Below are positions 46,642 through 55,600 of a stretch of 64,000 nucleotides of DNA, piece after piece. The notes below the pieces were generated by a model. It was not told where the DNA came from, did not search any database, and was given only the letters and a program-made list of their open reading frames with translations. Position numbers and translations under genes: made by a program. Source of the DNA: Hyphomicrobiales bacterium (lineage in GTDB: Bacteria > Pseudomonadota > Alphaproteobacteria > Rhizobiales > Methyloligellaceae); the NCBI GenBank assembly GCA_021775525.1, contig JAJFHQ010000066.1, positions 25,581 through 89,580 of the forward strand, in the 5' to 3' direction. Positions within the stretch are counted from its first letter, which is position 1; each line of letters starts with the position of its first letter.

Positions 46642-47508
46642 TCAACCCTCATCCACCACCGGGTTTGCCAGCACGCCGATATTCTCGATCTCCACCTCGA
46701 CGCGGTCACCTGCCTTCATCCACCCCGGAGGCGTCATGGCGTGGGCGACGCCCGATGGCGTGCCGGTGGCGATCACGTCGCCGGGCTCCAGGGTCATGAA
46801 TTCAGAAAGGGTGGCGATGATTTGCGCGGTGGAGAAGATCATGTCGGCGGTGTTGGAATCCTGGCGCGTCTCGCCGTTCACGCGGCTGGTGATCCGCAGG
46901 CCCGATGCGCCGGGGGGAAGATCGTCCGGTGTCACCACATGAGGACCGAGCGGGCCGGTGCCGTCGAAATTCTTGCCCGGGGTCCATTGCGAGGTTTTGC
47001 GCTGAAAGGCGCGCACCGACACGTCGTTGAACATGGTGTAGCCGAACACGTAGTCGAGGGCGTCGTCTTCGGCGATATGCCGCCCGCCCTTACCGATGAC
47101 GATGGCGAGTTCGGCTTCATAGTCGAGCTGGTCCGACACCTTCGGGCGTACAACCGGCGCCTCGGCTGCCACCAGCGAAGTCGGCCAGCGCACGAAAAGA
47201 GACGGGTATGTGGGGATGTCGTGACCGCCCTCGCGGGCATGGAGCGCATAATTCAGCCCCACGCATATGAACTTTCCGGGTCGCGCGATGGGCAGGGCGG
47301 GGGTGATACGCGCAAGCGCCAGTTTCGCGCTCTCGGGCGCGGACTTGACGGCTTCCGCGAGGCCGTTAAGTGCACCGGGGCCGGCTTCGATCAGCGCTTT
47401 CAAGGTTTCCGGGACCCCCGCGTCGCAGAGCGCAACATCGATCACCGTTTCACCTTCAACGACGCCCAACCGCGCGGGCCCGCCGGTCTCGAACATCATC
47501 AGCTTCAT
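46642..47508 (-). CDS. Fumarylacetoacetate hydrolase-family protein
   Basis: The 288-residue protein has the FAH fold with an N-terminal cap (about 1-75) and catalytic domain from GKFICVGLNYALHA on. Metal ligands are expected in DYEAELAIVIG (Glu-x-Glu) and YTMFNDVSVR (Asp). TGTPSGVAHAM is the C-terminal family motif. Relatives include oxaloacetate decarboxylases, acylpyruvases and hydratases of aromatic meta-cleavage routes; which one cannot be told. It is probably monocistronic. Confidence 0.9.
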   Translation of the reverse strand: MKLMMFETGGPARLGVVEGETVIDVALCDAGVPETLKALIEAGPGALNGLAEAVKSAPESAKLALARITPALPIARPGKFICVGLNYALHAREGGHDIPTYPSLFVRWPTSLVAAEAPVVRPKVSDQLDYEAELAIVIGKGGRHIAEDDALDYVFGYTMFNDVSVRAFQRKTSQWTPGKNFDGTGPLGPHVVTPDDLPPGASGLRITSRVNGETRQDSNTADMIFSTAQIIATLSEFMTLEPGDVIATGTPSGVAHAMTPPGWMKAGDRVEVEIENIGVLANPVVDEG

Positions 47509-47628
47509 GGTTTGATCCCCCGTGCTGGCTCTTGCGGCCAGCTGACTAGTGATGGCGCGTCAGGATTTTTTGTACGGGAGTTACCGCGAAGGCACCAGCC
47601 CTCATGTTTCATCCATGAAGCGAAGGAG

Positions 47629-48060
47629 TTACTTCGCCCGCGCCCAGGTGCGCTGGCCGCACGGCCCGCCGCCCACGCGGCAGCCTTCGATGCGGATCGA
47701 GCTGGCGCTGAGAATGGTGAGAGATGCCTTGTAGGTGCGCCCGTCATCCGGGTTGTACATCAGGCCCGACCAGCGCTTCGGCCCGGCCGGGGAAAGGCCG
47801 GAAAAGGTCGACAGCCCAAGAACCTTGCGGGTGCGATACCCCTTGTTGAGGTTGCGCTCATCGCGCAGAGGCCGGCCCTCGGAATCCAGTTTCTGGCGCA
47901 ACCAGACGATCTTCCCGCACAGTCCTTTTCCGCACCGGGTGATCTTGACCATCGACTTGGCGCCGTAGGTGTACCAGTTGCCGGTGACAGGCGCGGCGAA
48001 GAGGGGCGCGCTGGCCAAAATAAGAAGGCTGGAAGCCAGCAGGGGGGTGTGAAGGCGCAT
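47629..48060 (-). CDS. DUF2147-family secreted protein
   Basis: The 143-residue protein has a signal peptide (MRLHTPLLASSLLILASAPLF) and a DUF2147 beta-rich domain. Typical parts are GNWYTYGAKSMVKITRCGKG, LCGKIVWLR, WSGLMYNPDDGRTYKASL and a C-terminal IEGCRVGGGPCG. The family is small, periplasmic or exported, and lipocalin-like; its function is not established. Four Cys residues may form two disulfides. Confidence 0.88.
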   Translation of the reverse strand: MRLHTPLLASSLLILASAPLFAAPVTGNWYTYGAKSMVKITRCGKGLCGKIVWLRQKLDSEGRPLRDERNLNKGYRTRKVLGLSTFSGLSPAGPKRWSGLMYNPDDGRTYKASLTILSASSIRIEGCRVGGGPCGQRTWARAK

Positions 48061-48236
48061 GGCGCTCTCCTTTGCTAAACGAACCCGACCCGTTTCCTGC
48101 TACGGGCGCCATCATAGACAAACAGGGTTAGCAAAGGGTTATCTCCCCTGCCGTACGGGCCGCGCGGGGGTGGTGAGTTTCCCCACATGCTATGTACAAG
48201 GCTGGTAACACCAATCAGGAACAGGAGCCTCACGAC

Positions 48237-48677
48237 ATGCCTTTCTCGCGCCTACTTGCAAACTTTGTTTTCTCCGCCGTTCTCGCACTGGGGACCAGCA
48301 TCATGGTGGCGGGAGCAGGCATTGCCCAGCAGCCCGGCACTGACATTGCCAAACACAAGCCGCCGTCGGAGCACATATTGCTCACTATCTTTCTCAAGCA
48401 CGACCAGTCCAAGACGCTCGACGACATAGGAAAGGAACTCGACGGTACTGGCTTCTGGCTCAAGTTTCCCCCCGCTGGCGTGGAGGTGGAAAGCTGGTAT
48501 GTGATGATGGGCATCGGCCAGGTGGTAACGCTGCGGGTGCCGCCGGCAAAGCTGCGCGACGTCAACCGCGCTATCGAGAAGACCGCTTGGGGTGCGTTTC
48601 GTACCGAGTTCTACGCCACCTATGATCTGTGGCCCGTGGTGCAGCAGATCAAGAAAAAGAAGGCGGCGAAGAACTAA
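48237..48677 (+). CDS. Hypothetical secreted protein
   Basis: The 146-residue protein has a signal peptide (FSAVLALGTSIMVAGAGIA, cleavage near AQQ). A small alpha-beta domain follows: HILLTIFLKHDQSKTLDDIG, VVTLRVPPAKLRDVNRAIEK. It ends in a Lys-rich tail. The domain is reminiscent of small ferredoxin-like folds, but no family is recognised. The start is preceded by AGGAG at nine bases; a longer frame upstream lacks this. Confidence 0.65.
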   Translation: MPFSRLLANFVFSAVLALGTSIMVAGAGIAQQPGTDIAKHKPPSEHILLTIFLKHDQSKTLDDIGKELDGTGFWLKFPPAGVEVESWYVMMGIGQVVTLRVPPAKLRDVNRAIEKTAWGAFRTEFYATYDLWPVVQQIKKKKAAKN

Positions 48678-48702
48678 CAGATATCATTGCTTGAGCGTCA
48701 GC

Positions 48703-49983
48703 CTACATTACCAGCCGCACCGCGAGTCCCAGTCCGGCGCAAATGGCCAGCACGCTTAGGACCCCCATATGCCGCCAGAGCAGCAGAATCGCCGCCAGCA
48801 GCGAAAGCGCGCCAGCAAGCCAGTTGAAGGTCGTGAAGTCCGGCGTCCACAGCCTCAAGAGGCCATGGGTGACGGGTGTGACGGTTGCGAACAGCACATG
48901 CAGTGCGAACCACAAGGCGAGGTTGAGAATGACGCCGACGACCGCTGCCGTGACGCCCCCGAGCGCGCCTGAAAGCCGTGCGTTCGACCCAATGCGTTCG
49001 ATAAAGGGCGCACCAGTGAATATCCACAGGAAGCAGGGTGCGAAAGTGGCCCACAAGGTCACCACCGCACCGGCAAACCCCATGAGCCATGCCGGGCCAT
49101 CACCCGAGCGGTAGGCGGCCAGCGTGCCGACAAATTCAGTCACCAGGATCAGCGGACCGGGCGTGGTTTCAGCAAGGCCCAGCCCGTCCAGCATTTCACC
49201 TGCACTCAGCCAGCCATGGGTCTCGACCGCCTGTTGTGCCATGTAGGCCAGCACCGCGTAAGCACCGCCAAAGGTAACGATGGCCAGCTTGGAAAAGAAC
49301 AGGCCGGTTTGTGAGAGAATGTGAGACGGTCCAAGCGCGAGAGCGATCACACCAAGGGGCACCAACCAGATGCCGAGCCACAGGGCAATCGTCCCTGCCG
49401 TGCGCGCCAGCGGCACCGGGACATGTCGTTCGGGATTGGACGGCACGTGAGTATTACCCAGCGCAGCCCCGATGAGCGCGGCCGCGAAAATGATGAGCGG
49501 GAAGGGGGCGTCAAAGAAAAATATGGCGATGAAGGAGGCAGCAGCAATGATCCAGTCCGCACTGCGTTTGAGAGCGCGTTTGGCAATACGCAACAGCGCC
49601 TCGATGACGATCACCAGAACGGCGGCCTTAACACCGAGAAAAACGGCCTCGATGATGGGCACATCCCCGAGTACGGCATAAATAAACGCCAGCGCCAGAA
49701 CCACTGCAGCGCCTGGCAATACAAACAGGAGCCCGGCTGCCAGCCCGCCTTTCACCCCGTGCAGTCGCCACCCGGCATAGGTGGCAAGCTGCATGGCCTC
49801 GGGGCCGGGAAGGAGCATGCAGAAATTGAGCGCATTCAGGAATTGCTGCTCGGTGAGCCATTTGTGATCGTCAACGACCATCTTGTGCATGAGGGCGATC
49901 TGCCCGGCCGGCCCGCCGAACGAAAGCAGGCCAATGCGTGCCCATACGCCAAGCGCTTCCGCAAATGTTGGGTTGGTGCTCAT
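48703..49983 (-). CDS. chrA: ChrA, chromate transporter family
   Basis: The 426-residue protein has the two-fold repeated CHR layout: GLLSFGGPAGQIALMHKMVV begins the first half and KLAIVTFGGAYAVLAYM the second. NFCMLLPGPEAMQLATYAG and LAETTPGPLILVTEFVG are the paired family motifs. It is a long-chain ChrA, which exports chromate (or relates to sulfate) across the inner membrane. It directly follows a rhodanese gene with no gap, a known pairing in proteobacteria. Confidence 0.93.
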   Translation of the reverse strand: MSTNPTFAEALGVWARIGLLSFGGPAGQIALMHKMVVDDHKWLTEQQFLNALNFCMLLPGPEAMQLATYAGWRLHGVKGGLAAGLLFVLPGAAVVLALAFIYAVLGDVPIIEAVFLGVKAAVLVIVIEALLRIAKRALKRSADWIIAAASFIAIFFFDAPFPLIIFAAALIGAALGNTHVPSNPERHVPVPLARTAGTIALWLGIWLVPLGVIALALGPSHILSQTGLFFSKLAIVTFGGAYAVLAYMAQQAVETHGWLSAGEMLDGLGLAETTPGPLILVTEFVGTLAAYRSGDGPAWLMGFAGAVVTLWATFAPCFLWIFTGAPFIERIGSNARLSGALGGVTAAVVGVILNLALWFALHVLFATVTPVTHGLLRLWTPDFTTFNWLAGALSLLAAILLLWRHMGVLSVLAICAGLGLAVRLVM

Positions 49984-50331
49984 CTATCGCCTGCCATCAT
50001 TTTCATATGCGGGCACAACGTCAAATCCAGCCTCGCGCCAGGCTTCGAAACCGCCAGTCAGAACCCGGGCATCAAACCCGGCCTCGCGCAAGGTCCGGGC
50101 TGCATCCTGGCTTACTTCATGGCCATGGACGCAGTGGACAATGAGAGGGGTGTCCTGCTCAAGATTACCCATCCACTGTGAAATCGTGAACGGGTCATGC
50201 CAACTCGCATCCGGCAGCATAAGGCCGGATTCTTCAAAGGCCGCGTGCTTTCGCACATCAAGGATGCGCGGTGGTGTGCCCCCACCAAGGAGGGTTTTCA
50301 ATTCTTCTGGTGACATAAAAAAATCGCCCAT
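49984..50331 (-). CDS. Rhodanese-domain protein linked to chrA
   Basis: The 115-residue single-domain sulfurtransferase has ILDVRKHAAFEES and the active loop HCVHGHEVS with Cys67. Rhodaneses of this loop type are found next to chromate transporters (ChrE-like) and may act on chromium-thiol complexes; this role is inferred. The TAG stop abuts the chrA ATG directly. The start follows GGAG at about seven bases; the longer upstream frame is antisense to other coding DNA. Confidence 0.85.
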   Translation of the reverse strand: MGDFFMSPEELKTLLGGGTPPRILDVRKHAAFEESGLMLPDASWHDPFTISQWMGNLEQDTPLIVHCVHGHEVSQDAARTLREAGFDARVLTGGFEAWREAGFDVVPAYENDGRR

Positions 50332-50550
50332 AGCTCTGCTCCGTACAAAAAACCCGGAGCGGCGTTTGGGCGATATTGCCTGATGGGGCAGCCGCATTTG
50401 GCCCCGATTTGAGCGATATATATGCGATGTGCCGCGCGTCTTCAAGTGGGGGCAGGCAGGGCGATGTGTCACAAACTCTTGGCTTGCATATGGGTGGTAT
50501 CTCGACCAATGTCGGCCTATATCAGGAATATGAAACTCACAGGTACCGGT

Positions 50551-51291
50551 ATGCGCCTTCGTCACTGGAACATCGCCGCCGCAGGCATCATGTTTGCTGC
50601 TCTCCCGCTCACCGCGTTTGCCGGTGCAGCGCCGGAGGAAGCACTCTCTGTTTTGCAAAAACGTGGTTACACGGCTGTGAAAATCAAGCCGAGCGAGAAG
50701 CCCGGCTACGAAGCATCGGCCTGCAAGAGTGGCACCCGTTTCGCCATCACCATGGACCGGGAAATCAATATTATCGATGTCGATCCCCGCGGCACCTGTG
50801 GCAAGCAGCAGCAAAGATACGCCGCAGCGCCGTCACCACACAAAGAATACCGGCAGGGCGATGGCGGTTACAAAGGCGGTGGCTTTGCTCCACCCCCTGG
50901 ATACGCGCCTCCTGCATATGGCGGTCCGCCGCCTACCAGTCCGGAAGTTATCTACGCGCCGATCCTGGAGCGGCTCTATCGCAAGGGTTTCTACAATTTA
51001 CGCATCAAGGACGTGGACGATGACGAGATCGAGGTTCTGGGGTGTAAACACAGGCGTCTCTACGAAATCGAAGTCAGGCTGCGGAATGGCCGTATCGATG
51101 ACATAGACAAGCGGGGCCGCTGCGGCCCACGCCCCTCGGCACGCTACGGCACACACGTGGATGCGCCTTACGCAAACGTCCGTACGGGACGTGGAAATGT
51201 GGACGTGCAGGCGCCCTTCACCGGCGTCCATGTCGGGCGCAGCGAAGTACACATCCGTGCGCCGTTCGTGGACCTGCGCATTCCGAAATAG
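50551..51291 (+). CDS. Secreted protein with two PepSY-like repeats
   Basis: The 246-residue protein has a signal peptide (AAAGIMFAALPLTAFAGA). Two similar modules of about 55 residues follow: LSVLQKRGYTAVKIKPSE to IDVDPRGTCG, and ILERLYRKGFYNLRIKDV to IDKRGRCGP. They are joined by a Gly/Pro/Tyr-rich linker. Each module carries a matching Cys pair. The C-terminus repeats short beta motifs (VDVQAPF, VHIRAPF). The fold is like PepSY/BON-type domains, but assignment is by eye. An ATG at 50530 is an alternative start. Confidence 0.65.
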   Translation: MRLRHWNIAAAGIMFAALPLTAFAGAAPEEALSVLQKRGYTAVKIKPSEKPGYEASACKSGTRFAITMDREINIIDVDPRGTCGKQQQRYAAAPSPHKEYRQGDGGYKGGGFAPPPGYAPPAYGGPPPTSPEVIYAPILERLYRKGFYNLRIKDVDDDEIEVLGCKHRRLYEIEVRLRNGRIDDIDKRGRCGPRPSARYGTHVDAPYANVRTGRGNVDVQAPFTGVHVGRSEVHIRAPFVDLRIPK

Positions 51292-51300
51292 AACGCAGGT

Positions 51301-51867
51301 TTATTCCGCCGCCTCGGCCCTGTGATCGAGCACCTGTCCGCGGGCGGGATAATTCATTTCCAGAACCTTTGCCACTGACGCCTGAACTTCGGCAAAACTC
51401 GGCCGGGCAAAGGGCATGGTCTGGATGCTCGACCAGTAGAGTGTGTTGTCGGGCTTAACGAAGAAGAGACCAGGCTCGATAAACAGCGGCGTCTCTTCTA
51501 TGCCGGAAGACGTCTTGCCTTTGCTGCTGGATATGAAAAGGCCCCATCTTTTTGCCTCGTCCAGTGAGAAACCATAGCCCATGGGCAGGTTTTTGATCTC
51601 CCACTCGGCTTTGGCCTTTTCCGCCCGTTCCTGATCGTCGTTGGTGATGGCAATGGTGGTAACGCCAAGATCAGCGAACTTGTCAATCCTGCGGTCGAGA
51701 TCACCCAGGTAGCGTGAACATATCGGGCAGTGATAGCCGCGGTAGAACACGATCATGGTGAAGTTTTCAGGCGTCTGGTCAGCCAGCGTCCATGTGCTGC
51801 CGTCGAGTGTAGGGACACTCAACTCTGGTACGCTCTGACGCGGGAAAATGGTGGTGTGGGCGCTCAT
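51301..51867 (-). CDS. Peroxiredoxin-like (AhpC/TSA) protein
   Basis: The 188-residue protein has a thioredoxin-like fold with FYRGYHCPICSRYLGDL. The CPIC pair (Cys47, Cys50) takes the place of the peroxidatic Cys region. It is of the AhpC/TSA-like class with two close cysteines, so it may reduce peroxides or act as a redox relay. AGGAGAG stands before MSAHTT, which was preferred to the upstream ATG. The gene converges with the PepSY-like gene. Confidence 0.87.
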   Translation of the reverse strand: MSAHTTIFPRQSVPELSVPTLDGSTWTLADQTPENFTMIVFYRGYHCPICSRYLGDLDRRIDKFADLGVTTIAITNDDQERAEKAKAEWEIKNLPMGYGFSLDEAKRWGLFISSSKGKTSSGIEETPLFIEPGLFFVKPDNTLYWSSIQTMPFARPSFAEVQASVAKVLEMNYPARGQVLDHRAEAAE

Positions 51868-51994
51868 AAGTCTCTCCTGATCATTTGGTTGCCAGCAACC
51901 TAGCTGCATTCAGCCAAGGCGCGAAGCCCTGCAATTGGCAATGCTGCATTGCCAATTGCAGGTCAAAACCATGTGAGGTGAATCTGGCGCCGGG

Positions 51995-52879
51995 CTATTC
52001 AGCCGGTTGGGCTTCAGCCTGGGCGGCGGATTTTTGCACGGCCTTCTGCACTTTTTCAAAAGCGCGCACTTCGATCTGGCGGATTCGTTCACGGCTGACG
52101 CCAAACTCGGTCGAGAGGTCCTCCAGCGTGATGGTATCTTCCGACAGCCGACGGGCCATGAAGATGCGCTTTTCGCGCGCGTTCAGGTCCTTCATGGCAG
52201 ACTTGAGATAATCCCTGCGGCGTTCCAGCTCCTGGTTCTTGCCAAGCGTGGTTTCCTGGTCTTCGCCCTCATCAACGAGCCAGTCCATCCACTCGCCGCC
52301 TTCGCTATCGGAGCGTACGGGGGCATTCAACGAACTGTCGCCGGACAGGCGCCTGTTCATGGAAACCACGTCCTCCTCGGGCACGCCGAGACGGGTGGAA
52401 ATCTTCTTCACATTGTCCGGATGCAGGTCGCCATCCTCGAGCGCCTTGAGCTGTCCCTTGATCTTGCGAAGGTTGAAGAACAATTTCTTCTGGCTCGCCG
52501 TGGTTCCCATTTTCACAAGGCTCCACGAGCGCAGGATATATTCCTGGATCGAGGCCCTGATCCACCACATGGCATAGGTGGCCAGCCGGAAACCCTTGTC
52601 GGGTTCAAACCGTTTGACCGCCTGCATCAGGCCAACATTGCCCTCCGAGATGACCTCGCCGATGGGCAGGCCATATCCGCGATAGCCCATGGCAATACGA
52701 CCCACGAGACGAAGATGTGAGGTGACCAATTGGTGCGCGGCGTCACGGTCGTCATGCTCACGCCAGCGTTTGGCAAGCATGTACTCCTCGTCCGGCTCCA
52801 GCATGGGGAACTTGCGGATTTCGTCGAGATAACGGGACAGTCCGCCCTGTCCAACGGTGGGTAGTGATCTGGTCGCCAT
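51995..52879 (-). CDS. rpoH: RpoH, heat-shock sigma factor (sigma-32)
   Basis: The 294-residue sigma factor has region 2 with LVTSHLRLVGRIAMGYRGYG, then FRLATYAMWWIRASIQEYIL. The RpoH box is QKKLFFNLRKIK, the segment that sets sigma-32 apart from other sigma factors. Region 4 is TLEDLSTEFGVSRERIRQIE. It directs core RNA polymerase to heat-shock promoters such as the one before ftsH. It lies downstream of rluD, a common alphaproteobacterial pair. MATRSLP was taken as start. Confidence 0.95.
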   Translation of the reverse strand: MATRSLPTVGQGGLSRYLDEIRKFPMLEPDEEYMLAKRWREHDDRDAAHQLVTSHLRLVGRIAMGYRGYGLPIGEVISEGNVGLMQAVKRFEPDKGFRLATYAMWWIRASIQEYILRSWSLVKMGTTASQKKLFFNLRKIKGQLKALEDGDLHPDNVKKISTRLGVPEEDVVSMNRRLSGDSSLNAPVRSDSEGGEWMDWLVDEGEDQETTLGKNQELERRRDYLKSAMKDLNAREKRIFMARRLSEDTITLEDLSTEFGVSRERIRQIEVRAFEKVQKAVQKSAAQAEAQPAE

Positions 52880-52964
52880 TTGGATGAATTCTCCAGGGCA
52901 AAATAATAGGCACGCACGCGCCACTCTCCCCCCGGCACTCCCCTAATATAAGACACGAGCGGTT

Positions 52965-52984
52965 AAAAAACACCCTATGCGGGT
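52965..52984 (-). terminator. Short hairpin and T-run between rluD and rpoH
   Basis: On the minus strand ACCC pairs with GGGT around a five-base loop, followed by G and six T residues. The four-base stem is short but sits right after the rluD stop. It may partly separate rluD from rpoH transcription. Confidence 0.4.
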
Positions 52985-52990
52985 TTTTTT

Positions 52991-54004
52991 TCAGATTTCT
53001 GACAGACTTGTGAGCACTGTCGAAATATCTGCCGGTAACGAGCTTTCAAAGTGCATGATGTCCTGTGATTGCGGGTGTGCAAAGCCCAGCACACAGGCGT
53101 GAAGCGCCTGGCGGGGCAGTTTTTCGACGACCTTTCGCGCATCATCAGGCAAAAGCTGCGCTTTTGTTCTATAGCCCATGCCATAGAGCGGGTCTCCGAT
53201 TAGCGGGTGGCCGACATGCGCCATATGTACCCGGATTTGATGCGTGCGCCCTGTTTCCAGGGTGCATTTCACTCGTGAGGCCACGGGCTCGTCCGGCGGG
53301 CCGAAGACGCCAAGCACGTCATAGTGGGTAACGGCCTCATTGCCGCCCTTGGGAATCACGCCCATTTTCTGGCGTTGTTGGGGTTTGCGGCCCAGTGGGG
53401 CATCGATGGTGCCTTTACGCGGGCGCGGCACACCCCACACCAGCGCTTCGTAGCTGCGCTCAAGTGCACCCTCGCGCCCATGGTCGGCGAATTGTTTTGC
53501 AAGGGCATGGTGCGCGCCGTCGGTTTTGGCGACGACCATCAGCCCGCTGGTTTCCTTGTCGATGCGGTGGACGATGCCCGGTCGCTTCACACCACCGATG
53601 CCTGACAGGCTGTCTCCGCAATGGGCAATCAGCGCGTTTACCAGCGTGCCCGTCCAGTTGCCGGCGGCAGGGTGCACCACGAGCCCGGCGGGTTTGTTTA
53701 TGACGATCAGCCAGTCGTCCTCGTAAACCACGTCGAGCGGGATGTCCTCTCCCTTGGGGATGGCGGGTTCAGCTGGCGGTACGGTGATCTGGTAGGTCTC
53801 GCCGGGTTTGACCCGCAAATTGGGCTCTACTATCGTGCGCCCGTCGAGGGTGGCATGTTCAGCCTTGATCAGCGCCTTGAGCCGGGAGCGGCTCATGTCT
53901 GGCAAATGGTGCGCGAGAAAGCGATCAAGCCGCTCGCCCTCGTCATCGCCACCCGCTTCTATTTCGAAGCGCTGCTCCATTTCTATGGTGTCTGAATCGT
54001 CCAT
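52991..54004 (-). CDS. rluD: RluD-like 23S rRNA pseudouridine synthase
   Basis: The 337-residue protein has an S4 RNA-binding domain (about 22-75; ERLDRFLAHHLPDMSRSRL). The RluA-family catalytic domain follows, with Asp149 in HRIDKETSG. LETGRTHQIRVHMAHVGHPL is the second signature. RluD modifies helix 69 of 23S rRNA; close relatives RluC and RluA have other targets, and assignment to RluD rests on the S4 domain and length. It diverges from a small membrane-protein gene 20 bp away. Confidence 0.9.
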   Translation of the reverse strand: MDDSDTIEMEQRFEIEAGGDDEGERLDRFLAHHLPDMSRSRLKALIKAEHATLDGRTIVEPNLRVKPGETYQITVPPAEPAIPKGEDIPLDVVYEDDWLIVINKPAGLVVHPAAGNWTGTLVNALIAHCGDSLSGIGGVKRPGIVHRIDKETSGLMVVAKTDGAHHALAKQFADHGREGALERSYEALVWGVPRPRKGTIDAPLGRKPQQRQKMGVIPKGGNEAVTHYDVLGVFGPPDEPVASRVKCTLETGRTHQIRVHMAHVGHPLIGDPLYGMGYRTKAQLLPDDARKVVEKLPRQALHACVLGFAHPQSQDIMHFESSLPADISTVLTSLSEI

Positions 54005-54024
54005 AAGGTCAGAAAGAACAGGTT

Positions 54025-54390
54025 ATGGCGAAATCTGAAAACCCGTCCGAGGTGCTTCCCGGCACGATCTTCACGCTACGCCAAGTACAAATCATGAAGG
54101 TGGCCGTCGTGGTGATGGGCATAATTCTCGTCGCAGGTTTCGCCTTTGTCGTGTCTGCCCTTGTCTATCAGTCATCGAAGCTGGGCGAAAGCACGTCGAG
54201 CAATGCGCCCGCGAGCGACAAGATGCAGCAGCTGGGCTTGAGCCTGCCCGCGGGCATGACCATCTCCCACATTGCGCTGGGAGATAACCGGCTCGCGGTG
54301 CACCTGAAAGGTCCGGACGGTCAGGAAATCAGGATCATAGATCTTGGAACTGGCGCGGTGGTGAACCGTATCCCGCTGACACGCGAATAG
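54025..54390 (+). CDS. DUF6476-like small membrane-anchored protein
   Basis: The 121-residue protein has one N-terminal membrane helix (about 24-48, KVAVVVMGIILVAGFAFVVS). A small beta-rich periplasmic domain (about 68-121, LPAGMTISHIALGDNRLAVH) follows. It resembles the DUF6476 proteins found beside rluD in alphaproteobacteria. Function unknown. Its start is 20 bp from the divergent rluD start, so the two share a very compact promoter region or lie within each other's leaders. Confidence 0.75.
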   Translation: MAKSENPSEVLPGTIFTLRQVQIMKVAVVVMGIILVAGFAFVVSALVYQSSKLGESTSSNAPASDKMQQLGLSLPAGMTISHIALGDNRLAVHLKGPDGQEIRIIDLGTGAVVNRIPLTRE

Positions 54391-54437
54391 GGTTGCGCAG
54401 TCACCTCAAGACTTTAGTACCTTCCTAACCGGACTTC

Positions 54438-54797
54438 TTATCGCTTCAAGCAGTTGGCGACAATGAAACCGCATTGATCCCCTTGTGTGGCAAGTCCACC
54501 CGCCGCTCCCGTGTAAGTTAGCTTTGCCAAACGACCGCTTTGAAAAACCAAACTCGCAGAGCACCGTCCTTGCTGGACCGATCCAGACCCGGAGCTCGGC
54601 TGACCACCAGCGTATGTATATGTGAGAACTTCGACATCGTTGCTCTGGGCGGATTTGGCCGGTGGTCCCGCGCAAGATATTATTTCAGCCTTGCTCATGC
54701 CAATAAGATCAGCACGAGTCTTAACAGGGTCGGATGATTTCTTGTTCGCGCAACCGAATAGCAGCAAAGAAAGAGCTAACAGGGTCACCAGTTTCAT
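54438..54797 (-). CDS. Putative outer-membrane lipoprotein, BamE/SmpA-like
   Basis: The 119-residue protein has a lipoprotein signal (MKLVTLLALSLLLFGC, acylated Cys16). A domain beginning RADLIGMSKAEIISCAGPPAKSA recalls the small SmpA/BamE-type lipoproteins that start with a helix plus a Gly-Pro turn. VLTYTYAGG and LVFQSGRLAKLTY fit the beta strands. Four more Cys residues could form disulfides. The family link is by eye only. The upstream extension to 54833 lacks a good ribosome site. Confidence 0.7.
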   Translation of the reverse strand: MKLVTLLALSLLLFGCANKKSSDPVKTRADLIGMSKAEIISCAGPPAKSAQSNDVEVLTYTYAGGQPSSGSGSVQQGRCSASLVFQSGRLAKLTYTGAAGGLATQGDQCGFIVANCLKR

Positions 54798-55026
54798 TTC
54801 CCAAGCGCCTTTTGAATCATTGTTCTGACCCATAAAACGCCCATTTGATTGGGTATTTCAAGGCCACTGACAGCCTATCAGTTAATCGCCAGAATATGCG
54901 GGCCACCAGCCATAAAAAAGAGGCAGCGCGATACTGACCCCTGCATGCGATGTCGTTTCGTCTCTGCTATTTTTTTCAGCTTCTTCTTATGCGCCAGTCG
55001 TTGTGCTTCGGCTAGCTGGTCTGACC

Positions 55027-55275
55027 CTACAAGGACGACACGAGACCGAAGGCCATCACGATGCCCACTATGGTGATGAACAAGCCGGTGATGCCGACCA
55101 TCTTGAGTGCAGTCTGTTCATATTTGAACCCGGCTATGGTGGCGATTAGCGGCCAGAACACAAAGGCTCCGATGGCCCACAGCCATGGCCGCTGCCCACC
55201 CTGGCTATTGACCTCTTCGTAGACCCATACCGCCATCACGATGGCGACAATAAGCGCGACGATGTTGCCCAACAT
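55027..55275 (-). CDS. Small hypothetical membrane protein
   Basis: The 82-residue protein has three hydrophobic segments (about 3-19, 28-45, 58-78). Between them are YEEVNSQGGQRPW and KYEQTALK. GGAGGC precedes MLGNIV by five bases, so it was chosen over the longer frame. No family is recognised. Confidence 0.65.
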   Translation of the reverse strand: MLGNIVALIVAIVMAVWVYEEVNSQGGQRPWLWAIGAFVFWPLIATIAGFKYEQTALKMVGITGLFITIVGIVMAFGLVSSL

Positions 55276-55600
55276 GGAGTGCCTCCATAAAATTTCCAAA
55301 TCAGCGCCAACTCGCATCAACATTAGACCCGCAATGCTGCGCTTCTTTGCTGCTCCCTCCCTGAACTTTCGCGGTGAGCACTATAGCAGTAATAGGCCGG
55401 TCATTGGCCAAGGCGCTGCCTTATTTACAGGGGGTCTTTCCGTTGTCAGCTGCCCCGATTTCGGTTGCCAGCGTCAAACAGCTAGATATGCCGTTGCAAC
55501 CATGCATCGTTTTGCGAAAATGGAAGCAGGTTCAGGGGGTATATTACAGCCGAGGGCTTATTAGTTGCGCCTTTTGCCGATTACCAACGGGGTGTCAACT
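55276..55600. other. Gene-free stretch
   Basis: No supported gene, repeat or clear terminator. It presumably carries the promoter of the small membrane gene on the minus strand. No specific element was identified. Confidence 0.5.

Noticed and set aside
46315..48078. 587-codon open frame on the plus strand
   Set aside because: It is antisense to two well-supported genes (FAH-family and DUF2147). Its length follows from their GC-rich third positions, and its product is Arg/Gly/His-rich without family features.
50376..51023. Plus-strand frame of 215 codons overlapping the PepSY-like gene
   Set aside because: The overlapping frame at 50551-51291 has a signal peptide and repeated domains; this one has none.
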